Below are positions 48,528 to 60,301 of a stretch of DNA of 64,000 nucleotides, piece by piece. A model generated the notes under the pieces. That model was not told the origin of the DNA. It worked only from the letters and a program-made list of their open reading frames with translations, and searched no databases. Made by a program: the position numbers and the translations under genes. The stretch's first letter is position 1; every line of letters starts with the position of its first letter. This DNA comes from Brachionus koreanus (lineage: Eukaryota; Rotifera; Eurotatoria; Ploima; Brachionidae): the NCBI GenBank assembly GCA_016987375.1, contig PJRA01000443.1:812663-876662 (forward strand), read 5' to 3'.

Positions 48528-48646
48528 CGCAGTGAGCAGGATTTGAACCTGCGCGGGAAAATCCCATCTGATCACTGTACTCCATTGTTCAAATAGATTA
48601 GAAATTCAATTCTAGTCAGACGCCTTAACCACTCGGCCATCACTGC
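48528..48646 (-). tRNA. tRNA-Ser (AGA) with a 37-nt intron
   Basis: On the minus strand the 5' acceptor GCAGTGA pairs with the 3' end TCACTGC, with G as discriminator base. A D-arm (GGCCGAGTGGTTAAGGC), a variable arm typical of type II tRNA (GGGATTTTCCC) and the T-arm GCAGGTTCAAATCCTGC are present. The anticodon stem TCTGA/TCAGA encloses CTAGAA, giving anticodon AGA. The intron at 48573-48609 falls after position 37, the canonical site. The mature length is 82 nt before CCA. A TTTTTT tract follows at once, a Pol III terminator. Confidence 0.96.
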
Positions 48647-49523
48647 ACTATTGAAAACATAGAACAAAAATTCGCTACAAATTTAAATAAAAATAACTCA
48701 CGATAAATGAAAATTAAATGATTGATTTTATTAAATTTATTTTAGTCTGAATAGGAAAAATTTAATTAAACTAAACTTTCTATAAAACATAAAATTCAAG
48801 AATAATTAAAAAATTGGTTTTATCCTTTTGTTATTAAACTTTCGTTTAAAATTTAATTTTTTTAGAATAATAAGAATTTGTTAGGTAAAAATAGCAAAAG
48901 TATTCTCAAATCATTTCTTCATTATTCAAAATTTAAAAATTAGGAAAAAATTTATTAAGGAAACAAAGCCCAATCTAACTCAAAAGTTAGAGGTCCAAAG
49001 CCCTTAATGAATATTTTCAATTTTTTTTATTAAAAAAAAATAGAAAGATCAAATGTGGGTAAAATTTAAATTTTAGACAGAGTATCTATAATTGATTCGC
49101 AAAATAGACTCATAAAAATTATTTTAAAATTGCGCTGAAGCGAAACAAACCTTTTTGATCAAATTTAGCAAAAAAAAATAATTTAGCCGCCAGAGTAACA
49201 TAACAATTAAAAAGCTTTTAAATTGTTAAACAAGCATAAAAATCCCTAGACAAAATTTGATATATTTTAAATAAATTTCTAGTGATAAAAATAGCTTTAA
49301 TTCTAAACTATGAAAAATTCACCTGGGTCGACCATAAAAGCAAACAAATCATTTTGTTGTTGTCTATTTTTTTTTGGACAAGAAATGGTTTAAAGCTATT
49401 AATTTTCTTTTCTTTTTTTAGCTAAAACTCAAAAGCCCATAAATTGTCTATAAATATTCATAGGCAAATTCAAAAGACAAGTGTTCACACATTTGGTTAA
49501 AAAACAAGTTTCGACAAAAAAAA
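48647..49523. other. AT-rich spacer
   Basis: About 880 bp with no coding frame. A small perfect hairpin, CTAACT/AGTTAG with a CAAA loop, lies near 48976-48991; it is too short to interpret. Confidence 0.5.
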
Positions 49524-49904
49524 ATGTTTGTCTACGTCCAAGTGGCTGACAGTGGTCGATTGTTGAAAATTGAATGCGATCAAAATGATTCAGTAAGTGC
49601 ATTGAGCTCCAAAGTAGGTAAAGAGCTCGGACAAGCCGAGGAACTTGTTAACATGCTAAACTATCTTGGTGTCTTTTTGGATGGTAATTACAAGCTAAAG
49701 GACTACAATATTCGAGAGTCATCTTTACTATACTTGTCAACCTGGAATCTTGAAACAACCCAGTCTCCAACTACGAGTCAGCATTTCAGATCTCAAAACT
49801 ACACAGCTAAAATCCCGTTTCAGTTCAACCAATATCACCAATATAATCAGATTTATCAGCAACAACAACAAATGCAAGCTAACAACTACGCAAAACGATG
49901 GTGA
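49524..49904 (+). CDS. Ubiquitin-like domain protein with Gln/Asn-rich tail
   Basis: A single-exon frame of 126 residues. The first 75 residues fit a beta-grasp ubiquitin-like fold: MFVYVQVADSGRLLKIECD, SVSALSSKVGKELG as the helix, YLGVFLDGNYKLKDYNIRES in place of ubiquitin's F-x-G-K-x-L-x-D-x-x-T-L region, then LLYLSTW. There is no diglycine end, so it is not conjugated like ubiquitin. The tail is rich in Gln, Asn and Tyr (NQYHQYNQIYQQQQQ) and looks disordered. Codon use is richer in G/C than the surroundings, supporting a real gene. The precise family is unknown. Confidence 0.7.
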   Translation: MFVYVQVADSGRLLKIECDQNDSVSALSSKVGKELGQAEELVNMLNYLGVFLDGNYKLKDYNIRESSLLYLSTWNLETTQSPTTSQHFRSQNYTAKIPFQFNQYHQYNQIYQQQQQMQANNYAKRW

Positions 49905-50737
49905 AGTTCTCAATTTTGTTCGAATCATCAAATTTTCGAACACAATTATTTTTATTTTTTTCAGTGAAAAAATTGTTTTTTATTTTTTCAAAAACATTTT
50001 AATGATCTTTTAAAATGTAATGACAGATAAAATCTTAAAAATGTTTATTTACAGTTATAATTTGTTGAATAATTTAAAAACTTGATAAAAAATAAAATAA
50101 AAAATAAAAAAATTTCAATTAGTTAGATTATTTTAATTTAGAATTTAAAAGATTGACCTCAACCGAATTCCAAATGTTTAAGCTCAAGCTCAAACTCAGT
50201 ATTTCAAAATTTACTAAGGTAAAGTGAAATGGAAAAAAAATTAACTAGTTTAATTAAATACCATTAAGTTTTCTTTTAATTGAATGGTGCCTCGAATGTA
50301 GCAACTCTGGACTAACCGACTCGATAAAATACTATTTTTTTAATAGAATATTGTATATTGAATAATCTTAATCATTTTTTTTGTGAATAACAAACTGAAT
50401 TTTTTACTTAATTGTAAAATGGATATTTAACTGTCCATTATTCTTATCTCAATTTGTCCATGGGACTTAAACTTTAATTAAATAAATAAATAAATAAATA
50501 CGAAAAATTGTTATTTTATTATCATTACTATATTATTCTTTATGAACTTGCATACTAGCGTATCTTCTCGTTAATCGTATGCGTCTAAAAATAAAATATT
50601 ATTATGACTTAAAGATTCAAGTTTATTGGTATTAATTAGCAACTCTTTTATTTTATTTGAATAACTTTTTTTCAAAAATAATTTTAGTAAAAAAAAAATT
50701 TTTCTCAAATTGTAAATATCAATTAAAATAATAAAGA
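49905..50737. other. Convergent spacer with (AAAT)n microsatellite
   Basis: 3' flanks of the ubiquitin-like (+) and ACSL (-) genes. An (AATA)n tract sits at about 50477-50500. No genes. Confidence 0.55.
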
Positions 50738-52939
50738 TTATTTGTATAAACTTTCAATTTCATTTTTATAAAATTTTTCTATCTCTTTGCGCTTAAGCTT
50801 CAACGAGTCTGTGACTAGTCCTGAATCGGGCACCCAAGCTTCTTTGACGAACGCAATCTTGGCTGGTATTTCAAATCTTTCCAAGCCCTGACTTTTACTA
50901 TACTCGAACAAATCCTGATTTAACTTTTTCATGAAATCAGGTTTTTTTTTCAAATAACTGAGCACTTCTTCGGGTTTGTTCAGTTCAACATCATCAACTA
51001 CATCTTGACCTTTCTCTTTTGTATACTCGATTATCTGCTCTTTTAAATTTCTAGTATTTGGACAAATAAGACACACACAATATGATTTTAAGCCGTTGGC
51101 GATTACACAACAATTGTCTACATAAGGCAATAGTTTTACCACCGATTCGACTTTATTCAAAGATACATACTCGCCGGTTTGTAATTTAACTAGATCTTTT
51201 TTGCGATCAATAATTTTCAGAGAGCCATTGGGCAACATTTCTCCAATATCTCCAGTGGCAAAGTATCTCAATCCATCTTTAGAATAAGAATAATCTTCAG
51301 CAGTCTTTTCTGGCATGTTGAAATAGCCAAGTGTGATGTTTTCTCCACCTATGTAAATTTCGCCTCTTGGATTAGGTGTGTCAGTGTTTCGGTAGCCACC
51401 TTCTGGCCAATCAACCAATTTGATCTCACAGCACGGAACTACACTTCCGACCTCTTCGGTATTGGTTTGATTGGGTAATTGAGTAGTGGCCGCTGCAGTT
51501 GTTTCTGTTAATCCATACGCTTGCAACACTGGGCATAAACACACTTGTACAAATTCATGCACCTCTTTACTCAAAATAGCGCCACCACAAAGCATTAGTC
51601 GACATTTTCCTCCCAAAACTGCACTGCTAATTCTCTTAAACAAAATGCGATCAAGTACTCGACTTGATCTTCCTTGACGAAAATATTCCAATTTTTGCCT
51701 ATAAGCCAACTTAAACAGCATTTGTTTAAACCAACTTGTTTGAGACAATTTTTCATAAACTGTTTTGGACAAGCGTTCTAAAACGACTGGAACCGAGGCC
51801 ATAATGGTCGGTTTTAAAACTCTCAAATCTCCTTTATGACCTTTTTTTATAGCTGTTGAATTATCAGCTATTGTCTGTGGAGTCGAATAGGCCAAAGGAA
51901 CTCCATTTGTAAGACACACTATTTCACATACAAGCTCCAAAACGTGAGCTAATGGCAAATAGGCAATATATTTGTCTTTTTTATGATTTATTGTGCCCAA
52001 ACGTGTAATCAAACCCTTAGCAGCTGTGAGAATATTTCCGTGGCTAATCATAACACCTTTTGGATTGCCTGTAGAGCCACTTGTGTACATTATAATGGCT
52101 AGATCATCTTTTTCAGCTCGAGTAAATTCTTTTTCAGATTTTTTTTCTCCTAATTCTTCAATTTGTTCCATAGTGTGAACTGTAACTCGGTCTGAAAATT
52201 TGGCTTTGAATGCATCTACTTCTTTTTGAAAGAATTTGTTTGAAAAAACTATTATATGGCTAACAGTGGGAATTTTGGACAAAATTTTTTCCAATTTTGA
52301 CAATTGATCACCGCTGGTAAAAACAAATGCAGCTTCAGTTTGGTTAATACCATAAGAAAGAGCATCTACGCCGAGAGTAGAGTACAATGTGACTATGGGT
52401 ACTTTAATTCTGAAACAAGAAAAAGCACTCATCAACCACTCGGGCCTTGTTTCGGCAAACAGGACAATTTTCTCACCAGACTTGAGACCTAAGTTCAATA
52501 GGCCATTACTAAAATTTACAATCCGAGCATAAATGTCTTTAAGACTCATGTACTTGTAATCGCCTAGAGAGAATTTCTTGAAAACTTTACCATTTGGTTG
52601 AACTTCATCGTCTATGGACAAAAGCTCTCTGACTCCCATTGTTTGAGTGTCTTGGTATTGTAGGACACAGTTAGCCAATTCGTCAAAGATGTTCGCTGTT
52701 TTGTCCTGGATTTGAATCAAATTTGGATAAAGAGCAGATCTAAATGCTGCATTTGGATCATTTGCATTTACTCGTTTGCTAAGAATTGCATCTTTGTCTG
52801 GCAATTGTGGATCGTCATACTTATAAGGAAGAATCAGACCGACTAGAAAATCAACTAGACCAACTAGAAGTAAAAAAGGATATATTACTAAATATTTGGC
52901 TGTTACTCGAACAACTAACTGTGGTTTAGTCAGTGCCAT
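50738..52939 (-). CDS. Long-chain-fatty-acid-CoA ligase (ACSL3/4-like)
   Basis: A single uninterrupted frame of 733 residues, the normal ACSL3/4 size. An N-terminal membrane anchor (YLVIYPFLLLVGLVDFLVGL) is typical of ACSL3/4. Motifs: KYMSLKDIYARIVNFSNGL, LFAETRPEWLMSAFSCFR, the AMP-binding P-loop IMYTSGSTGNPKGVMISHGN, YGLTETTAA, and the ACSL signature YFATGDIGEMLPNGSLKIID followed by RKKDLVKLQTGEYVSL. Role: ATP- and CoA-dependent activation of long-chain fatty acids at ER or lipid droplet, feeding lipid synthesis and beta-oxidation. The gene is richer in G/C than its flanks and lacks introns, unlike the SLC27 relative in this window; this might indicate a retrocopy or high expression, but it looks intact. 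Confidence 0.95.
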   Translation of the reverse strand: MALTKPQLVVRVTAKYLVIYPFLLLVGLVDFLVGLILPYKYDDPQLPDKDAILSKRVNANDPNAAFRSALYPNLIQIQDKTANIFDELANCVLQYQDTQTMGVRELLSIDDEVQPNGKVFKKFSLGDYKYMSLKDIYARIVNFSNGLLNLGLKSGEKIVLFAETRPEWLMSAFSCFRIKVPIVTLYSTLGVDALSYGINQTEAAFVFTSGDQLSKLEKILSKIPTVSHIIVFSNKFFQKEVDAFKAKFSDRVTVHTMEQIEELGEKKSEKEFTRAEKDDLAIIMYTSGSTGNPKGVMISHGNILTAAKGLITRLGTINHKKDKYIAYLPLAHVLELVCEIVCLTNGVPLAYSTPQTIADNSTAIKKGHKGDLRVLKPTIMASVPVVLERLSKTVYEKLSQTSWFKQMLFKLAYRQKLEYFRQGRSSRVLDRILFKRISSAVLGGKCRLMLCGGAILSKEVHEFVQVCLCPVLQAYGLTETTAAATTQLPNQTNTEEVGSVVPCCEIKLVDWPEGGYRNTDTPNPRGEIYIGGENITLGYFNMPEKTAEDYSYSKDGLRYFATGDIGEMLPNGSLKIIDRKKDLVKLQTGEYVSLNKVESVVKLLPYVDNCCVIANGLKSYCVCLICPNTRNLKEQIIEYTKEKGQDVVDDVELNKPEEVLSYLKKKPDFMKKLNQDLFEYSKSQGLERFEIPAKIAFVKEAWVPDSGLVTDSLKLKRKEIEKFYKNEIESLYK

Positions 52940-53604
52940 AATAAAGAAATTTTATCTAAATTAATCTAAATATTTTTAAAATTTTTATTTATAGTTTTTT
53001 TACGAATACGTGTTATTCCAAGCTGAATAATAAGCTCAATTAGCAAGCAATTTAAATTTAAAAAAAAAAGGCTAATCATTATTTGAAATTTTTATATTTT
53101 ATTTTGAAAAAATTTCTAATCTTGAATTTTTATGTAAATTTTTTACATGTTTCTTAACTTTTGTCTTCTTTTGCTAAAATAAAATTATTAAAAAAAATAT
53201 TTTTATAGATAAAAGAAAAGATAAAAAAAAGCATATTTTATGCATATGTAAAAATAAATATGTAAGATTGCTAAATATTTTGTCTTTCCATTGTTTTTAA
53301 TATTCAATTGTTTCTACATAAATTAAAAATGATATATTCATTTGAAAAATCTATTGAAAAAATACGAGGATTTAAAAATTTTCCCAAAGAAGTCAAATGA
53401 CTCGTTTGGTGCTTCCTTTGTAAGACGTACTGAAAAAAATAAAAACAAATAAGAGATAGATCAATCGGATGGTTTTTTTTTTGTAAAATTGAAGAAATAA
53501 AAAAGAAGATAGTTTTAAAAATTAATCAATTCATTATCAAAAATTAAAAAAGGGTGAAATAAATGAATTTTTAAAAAAACATAAAAATCGAAAAAAGCTT
53601 AAAA

Positions 53605-53830
53605 ATTGGCAAAGTTATGTCACTTTGAAAATTGTCACCTAGACCAAAAGTACCCAAGTTCCGGGTGCTTGCACTTCTGTCAATTTTGATCGTAGAGGAC
53701 TCATCGATAGCTCAAATGAAAGAGCACAACGACCTCTACAACATCCTTTTTTCCGGAGTCAAAAAGCTCAACGGACAAAAAAATACGCGCCTTTGAAAAT
53801 TCCGAAAAAACGCTGTTTTTAATTTTATTT
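53605..53830. repeat. Candidate interspersed repeat (noncoding, G/C-richer)
   Basis: A block with a composition unlike its surroundings: CACCTAGACCAAAAG, CAAGTTCCGGGTGCTTGCAC, GACTCATCGATAGCTCAAAT, CGACCTCTACAACATCC and GAGTCAAAAAGCTCAACGGA. It starts and ends with TTTGAAAATT. No frame is open across it. It looks like a degraded transposable element or conserved repeat, but only one copy is present here. Confidence 0.4.
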
Positions 53831-54445
53831 TTTAAAATATTATTTCAATAATAACAATTAATTAAAAAGATCTAATCGATTCAAGCCTTTTAAAGAATTG
53901 TTTTTTTGGCATTTTGAATATATTTGTAGCACATTCAAAATGAGAAGTTATTTCTACTCTTTTAAAAAATGATAGAAGGCTTTAATCATTAAATGCTAAT
54001 TTGCATTTAACTTTAAAAAATAATTATAATTTATGCGAGAAAAAATATTAACCATTTTAAAATAACTAGCATTTAAATGTATATATGTGTACACAACTTA
54101 GCAATTATTCATAATTATGATTATTAATCTAAAAGCAAACAAGTAAGCAATCAACTCGTTCTAGCAATATGAAAAAATCTAGTGCTGAACTGTTGAACTA
54201 GATTATTAATATAATTTAATAATAAATTTTAATTTTAATTAATTTTAATTAAAAATAAGGTTAGTTATTTTATTTTAGTTTTATTATATTGTTGTTGTTG
54301 TTTATCAGTTTTTTTTCTACTTTATTTTAGACGGACCATACAAGCATCTAGCGCTTTTTTAGATTATGATATAACAGCCGTTTGTTAAAAAATACCCTAA
54401 AAATGATTTTGTTACTTTGATAATTTTCAACTCTAAATTACTCAC

Positions 54446-54466
54446 AGACACACACACACACACACA
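54446..54466. repeat. (CA)n microsatellite
   Basis: An ACACAC dinucleotide tract of about 10 units in the 5' untranslated region of the kinase gene. Confidence 0.9.
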
Positions 54467-54571
54467 AACATACACAAGTATATACTTACATACTCAAAAG
54501 ACAGACAGTTTTTGTTCTTATCTATAAACAGTAAATAATCACTTAAGTAATAAATTTGAATCTGGATAAAA

Positions 54572-57359
54572 ATGGCGACTAGTGGTTCGACAAATTTAAT
54601 GTCAGGTGGCATCGATGTGTCGACCAGTATTCACGATATAAATCAGGGCCAAAACGCTCTAAATGTGGCTTCACAACAGCCCACTCAGACTGTCACTGCG
54701 GCCCAGTCCAACATAAACATTCTTCAAGCCGGCAACAGCACCAACAATCTAAACCAGAATTCAAATCCGACCAATCAGACTCAGTCTCATCACCAGAGAC
54801 CGTCAAGTAGTGCCAGCAGTGTTCAGCTTATGGTTGGACCCAACTATCGAGTAGGAAAAAAAATTGGCTGTGGCAATTTTGGCGAACTTCGTCTTGGCAA
54901 AAATTTGTACACAAATGAACATGTTGCCATAAAGCTCGAACCAATGAAAACTCGTGCGCCCCAGCTTCACCTAGAATACCGATTCTATAAACAAATCGCT
55001 TCTTCAAGTAAGAACGAAATTTATCATTTAAAAAAAAAAAAAATTTAACTTGATTTTTTTAAAGACGTCGAAGGCGTTCCACAAGTGTTTTATTTTGGCC
55101 CGTGTTCCAGATACAACGCACTGGTGCTCGAGCTTCTTGGTCCAAGTCTCGAGGATCTGTTCGATTTATGCGACCGCAAGTTTTCGCTCAAAACGGTTCT
55201 CATGATAGCCATTCAGCTCATAACACGCATGGAGTATGTACATTCGAAAAATCTAATCTACCGAGACGTCAAGCCGGAAAATTTCCTCATTGGACGAAAC
55301 TCAACGCGTCGTCAACACCTAATTCACATTATTGACTTCGGTTTGGCCAAGGCCTATATAGATCCGGAGACTAACAAGCACATACCGTACCGTGAACACA
55401 AAAGTTTGACTGGCACGGCTCGCTACATGAGCATAAACACACATCTTGGCAAAGAGCAGAGTAGACGCGACGATCTTGAGGCGCTCGGACACATGTTTAT
55501 GTATTTTTTACGCGGCTCATTGCCGTGGCAAGGTCTCAAGGCTGACACGCTCAAAGAGCGCTATCAGAAAATTGGTGACACGAAGCGGTCGACTCCTATT
55601 GAGGTATTGTGCCAAGGCTATCCAGAAGAATTTGCCAAATACTTGAAATACGTTCGCGGACTGGACTTTTTTGACAAGCCCGATTATGAAAAGTACCGGC
55701 GCATGTTCCAAGACTTGATGAAGGCCCGTGGGTGGGAGTGTGACTGGCAGTTCGACTGGTTCGGCAAGCATATTAACTCGTCGTCAAATCAAACCGCCAA
55801 CAACACAACTGCCAATGCAACTACAAACAATGCCAAAGAACCGATGAACACAACCACAGATAATAATTTAAATAACACAAAAAATAATAATAATTACAAT
55901 AAGGAAAAAGTATGTAAAAATTTTCATTATGTCATTTTTTGTCATTATAAATTGTGTTTTTTTTTTCTCTCTTTCTCTCAATATGAGGCTTTTCTGTAAG
56001 AAAAAAAAAGCATGTTTTAAAATTTCTTCTTATTAACCTTTTCCCACAAAAAACTTCTCAAGCCCGTGTTAAAAAACACAAAAACTAATCAACATTTTAT
56101 AGAAAAATGAATAGTCACAAGTCTTACTTTTATTTGATATCGAGTCGAATATAAAAATTTTCTCTTTCTTAAATTTATAAAAATGCACCATCTATTCATT
56201 ATTTTATAAGAATTTAAACATCCTATTTTATGCCACATTGAATGTGTAATTAGAATCAAATTAGTTTCAAAAATATTTTTTTTCCTTTTTAAAATTTCTT
56301 AGAATTAATTCTTGGACAATATGGGGATAATTTTTTTTTTACTTCATTTTCCGATCTTTTTCTAGTCAAAAATCAATTAAAAAACACATTGATTACTCAA
56401 CATGATCAGTACATTCTACAGTACAGTCTTAGACACTGATGAATGAATTTTTAATTTTTTTTTATTTTTTAAATACTAAACACAAAGCCCTATATAAAAA
56501 TGAAATAAAATATTAGCAACAAAAAAAATATTATTTATTAAATTTTATTTTTACTAAAAAAAAATAAGAATATTTAGTCAAAGTTAATGAAAAATTTTTA
56601 TTAATTTGTTTTTACTAATTCAATTCACATACTGAGATATAATTCCAGTAAATGTGGCGTCATGTTAAGCTAGTTGACTGGTTATTTGACTGTTTATTTT
56701 GAGTCAAAGTGCGTTGAAGTGAGAACAAAATTTTAAAATCGGGAAAAGAGAAGTATTTTGACAGGGAGACTTAAGATTTAAAAGTCTAAAGAAAAATGAA
56801 TTAAATTTAACCAATTTGCAGAAATATAGAATCGGCGGCACGTCGCCGAAAGAAAACGATAAAACAGTAATAAATTTTAAACGTCTCGAGCAATCAGTAA
56901 GTCACATTTCTGTTTGAAAATTAGCTTTTTATCTTTTAAATTAATTTTGCACCTTTGACTAACAATTTTTGAACTATCATGTCTAACAAATTCGGATCGA
57001 TTCGTCAAGACGAATTGATCTGAGACGATGATCTCGGTTTCAAATCGGGTGTTTTACTGCCTTCTAGCTGTCACTGTTTTCTGCATTTGCAACAAATAAA
57101 TTTGCCTAGATTTTAGTGTAACTTGTTTGATGCTTTAAGGTAATGAGTTCCCAGGATGATGAACACCATGCTAATGACAACACGCCAATATCGCCTCCAA
57201 ATGTCGAAGTAGTCAGCGATACCAAGTAAGTAATGGGTTTTAAGTCCCATATGTGTTTTTTGGCGTATAATCACGAGTTTTTAAAGTTCTATTTTAAAAA
57301 GGTGTTGCTGTTTTTTCCGCCGACGTTCCAAAAAAGAAAGAAATGCCCGACAAAAATGA
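54572..57359 (+). CDS. CSNK1G: Casein kinase 1 gamma
   Basis: Five exons join in phase: 54572-55007, 55065-55909, 56822-56896, 57140-57225 and 57302-57359, giving 499 residues. The kinase domain starts [20 protein letters not shown] (Gly-rich loop), with the VAIK lysine, [16 protein letters not shown] (catalytic loop), [12 protein letters not shown] (DFG) and the CK1-specific [40 protein letters not shown] and [20 protein letters not shown] are gamma-type. The short 3' exons decode [11 protein letters not shown] joined to [18 protein letters not shown], the palmitoylated C-terminal tail that anchors CK1-gamma at the plasma membrane, where it phosphorylates LRP6 in Wnt signalling. The N-terminal 90 residues are Asn/Gln/Ser-rich. 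Confidence 0.96.
55910..56821 (+). other. Long CK1-gamma intron
   Basis: A 912-nt intron, GTATGT donor and TTTGCAG acceptor, inferred from the in-phase small exons that restore the known C-terminus. It is A/T-rich, with no other feature seen. Confidence 0.8.
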
Positions 57360-58247
57360 TCAGCTTTATTTTATTAATAATGAGAAGGAAAATTTAAAAA
57401 AAAATTTTATACATTTTTATTTCTTAAATTGATTATAGAATTTTACAGAAACAAAATTTAAAAACAAACAATTTATTATCTGTATCTTTTTTTTTGAACT
57501 GTTTTCTCTTCTTTATTGAAATTATTCTTCAACATTTAAAAAAAAAATTTTCACTAATCAAAGAAACTTGTTATTTAAAAAAGATTAAAACATAAATTGC
57601 TTCTTTATAAATAAAAATTTATTGTAATTTATACAAGAGAAAATTTTTTTTTTTTCGAATTAAGTCAATTGCGTCGTTCAAATTTAATACAAATAAACTA
57701 TGATATTTAAATGATTTATTTTGTTTGTTAGCTGCGAGCCTCGGATCCAACTTTTCTTCGTTAACTGAAAACGACTTGAATCAATGAATTTTTAAATAAT
57801 GAGACTCTTCTATTTTTTGTTCAAGAGTATTTTTCTCTTCATTTCTTTTTTTCTAAATAAAATTTTATTTTCAAATTTACTGTTTCTAAATTTAATTCAA
57901 TTTTGTGCAAATTGAAAAGATTTAACCAAATCAAGTCTGCAAAAGAGTGCATAAATTTTTATTTAAAGTTTGAAATTTTTTACGAAACTATGTCTCTGCA
58001 TTTAAAAATCAAGTTAAACAAAATTGAAAACAATTCTTTTAAAAATAATAAGATTTGATCATAAACTTGCATGCAAACATATTTTTAAATCATAGAAATT
58101 CGTTTTTTTTTCATTAATATTTATTAAACTCATTTTGAATCGATTAGCTAGTGCAAATTTTATATTGTTTAATCTAAAGGACAAGACAGTAAATAAAAGC
58201 AAAGTATAGTTGAAAATTTTGGTTTATTAAGAAATATTGGAAACTAA
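57360..58247. other. AT-rich convergent spacer
   Basis: About 890 bp between the ends of CK1-gamma (+) and the Cys-loop receptor (-). No gene or repeat was identified. Confidence 0.55.
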
Positions 58248-60301
58248 CTAACTTAGGACTGTTTTTAAATACATTAAAAACAAAGATATAGGAGTAACAA
58301 TTGCAAAAAAAATGAAAACAAATCGATCGATGAGCATGGCTAAATATTTCCATTGATGAACCAAAATTTGATCATCATTCATTTGATTTTGTAAATAACG
58401 AGTAAAATTATGAATATCGTTGGCCTTTTGTATTGAACTTATATAATTTCTAATAGAAGTTTTGAAAATGTGCAAATTTTCTAAAAAAAATTTGGCTCTA
58501 TTGTTTTCGATCAACGCATCAGAGAGCTCATTTAATTTTTTATTCAAAACCGAGCATGCAATAATCTTTTCTTTTGATTTTCCGGCTCGGATCAAGTTGA
58601 ATTTTAAATTTTCCAAAGTGTTCAAGTAGTTGGAATTGTCTAAATTCTCTTTGGTAAAACAATTTTTTCTAATGCTCATTTTCAAATCATTTTTTCTAAT
58701 TATATACATTTTTAAACTTTTAACCAATTCCAAAACTTCACTTGCAATTAAATCTTCCACTGATGCTTCGTTTTGACCAGTTTCACTCACCGCTTTACTT
58801 AGAACAAACAAATTCTTGTTTAAATCCAAAAGTCTTTTTCTTATATTTTCCATTTCGTAATTAGTCAAATTGTTTTTGAACAATTTTTTTTCATCGGACA
58901 CATAGTGACTGCGCTGAACTAGCTTTTTCAAAAAGCCGGCAATAGATGTTTTGGTTTTGTAGTTGTAATAGACTAAATAGATTAGCGTGGTCAACATAAT
59001 ACAAATGGACACAAAAACCAAATTAAGATTGAAATAAATACTTAACATGGGCAATTGACTAGTTTTCGGTATCAAGTCACTTATGTCCTTTAGATACATC
59101 ATTCCACTAATTAGTATGCTAGTTGAATAGCTTTTTTTCTCGCCACTTTCGACCGGCACAATGTATGTTAGAAGCGCTACAATGTAAAAAAAGAAATAAG
59201 GCATGATTAATTTATTCATGTAGAAGAGAATTTTTCGTCTCATTAGCAAAGTGAGTCGGATTACACTCATTTCATTTTCAATTTCGACGCTGAACAAATA
59301 CTTATTATCAAAACTTGAAGTAGTCGCATTGATTAAGTCAAACTCGGCCTCATTTATTAGCTGCAAATGAACACCACTGCCAAATGTTTCCAGAATTAAT
59401 AGATCGTTCATGAATGCCGATGATCTGAAGTCGATGTGACACTGTTGTTCATCGAATGGAAAGTAATTTTGATTTAGTTCACATATGGTCAAAAGTTTAA
59501 GAGGAAAAACCCATCTGCAATCACCATTCGAGTCCACTAATATAAAGTATTTATTGCGTTCGGAAAAATCGTATATATTATTGCTCGACTGGGTATAGCG
59601 AACATTTTTTTCCGAGTCAAACTTAAAATTGTTTACATTGTTTGAGACGATTATGTCTGGTACCCAAATATCAGTTGACTTAAATGCAAGTGTATTAGAG
59701 TAAACACTAGAATTCCATTTAATAAATTCATCACGCCAACGCAAACTCAATTGTAGAGTGCTGGTCATTACCTTAAATTAGAAGCAAAATTTTAGTTTTA
59801 AAATAATCTTTTTTGAACAAATATTACATTATTTAAAAATTCTTGATTAATTTTTATAAAAGTGAATATTAATTAAATTATATAAAAAATATTTTGATTT
59901 AGCTAATTAAGTTTAAGTTTTAAATGTGTTTGAATGAGAATCTTTAAAATTTTTTGAATATAAGAAAATTTAAATTTAACAATACTGAAAAATAGTTAAA
60001 CATTGTGACTAATAGATTAAATTAAATAGAATAAATTTACCTGATAAACTTCATCAAGCTTATTTATTTGAGATATACTGATGCCAATTTTGACTCTAAT
60101 TGGCAAAGACGAGTTTACGATTGGTCTCGATTTTCGATCATAGAAATTTAATAATGTTTTGCGAAGCCGATTAAGATCTTGGCTACTGGACACGGGCATC
60201 TTGTTAACAATTCGATCAGCTTCAGATTCATTATCAAGCTCTTTATTGGTCCAAACGGCCAATACCAGCATAAAGTTAATAATCAAGAATTTCATGCTCA
60301 T
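58248..60301 (-). CDS. Cys-loop ligand-gated ion channel subunit (nicotinic-receptor-like, divergent)
   Basis: Two exons, 60301-60041 and 59771-58248, join in phase through a 269-nt intron to give 594 residues. A signal peptide (MKFLIINFMLVLAVW) and ligand-binding domain lead to the Cys-loop CELNQNYFPFDEQQC. STDIWVPDIIVSNNV matches the loop A region (WxPD). Four membrane helices follow: TM1 MPYFFFYIVALLTYIVPVES, TM2 within YSTSILISGMMYLKDISDLI, TM3 YFNLNLVFVSICIMLTTLIY and TM4 RFVFIFFAIVTPISLFLMYL, with a long intracellular loop. Loop C lacks the vicinal Cys pair, so it is a non-alpha or otherwise divergent subunit. TM2 has unusual polar residues (YLKD). The ligand is unknown; a cation preference is a guess. 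Confidence 0.88.

Larger units (their letters stand above)
52940..54571. other. Divergent upstream region of ACSL and CK1-gamma
   Basis: About 1.6 kb. It contains a G/C-richer repeat-like block at about 53610-53830 and a (CA)n tract at 54448-54466 just before the kinase. The rest is A/T-rich with no coding frame. Confidence 0.55.

Noticed and set aside
50477..50503. The (AAAT)n tract as a regulatory element
   Set aside because: A simple microsatellite in a 3' flank, expected in AT-rich DNA.
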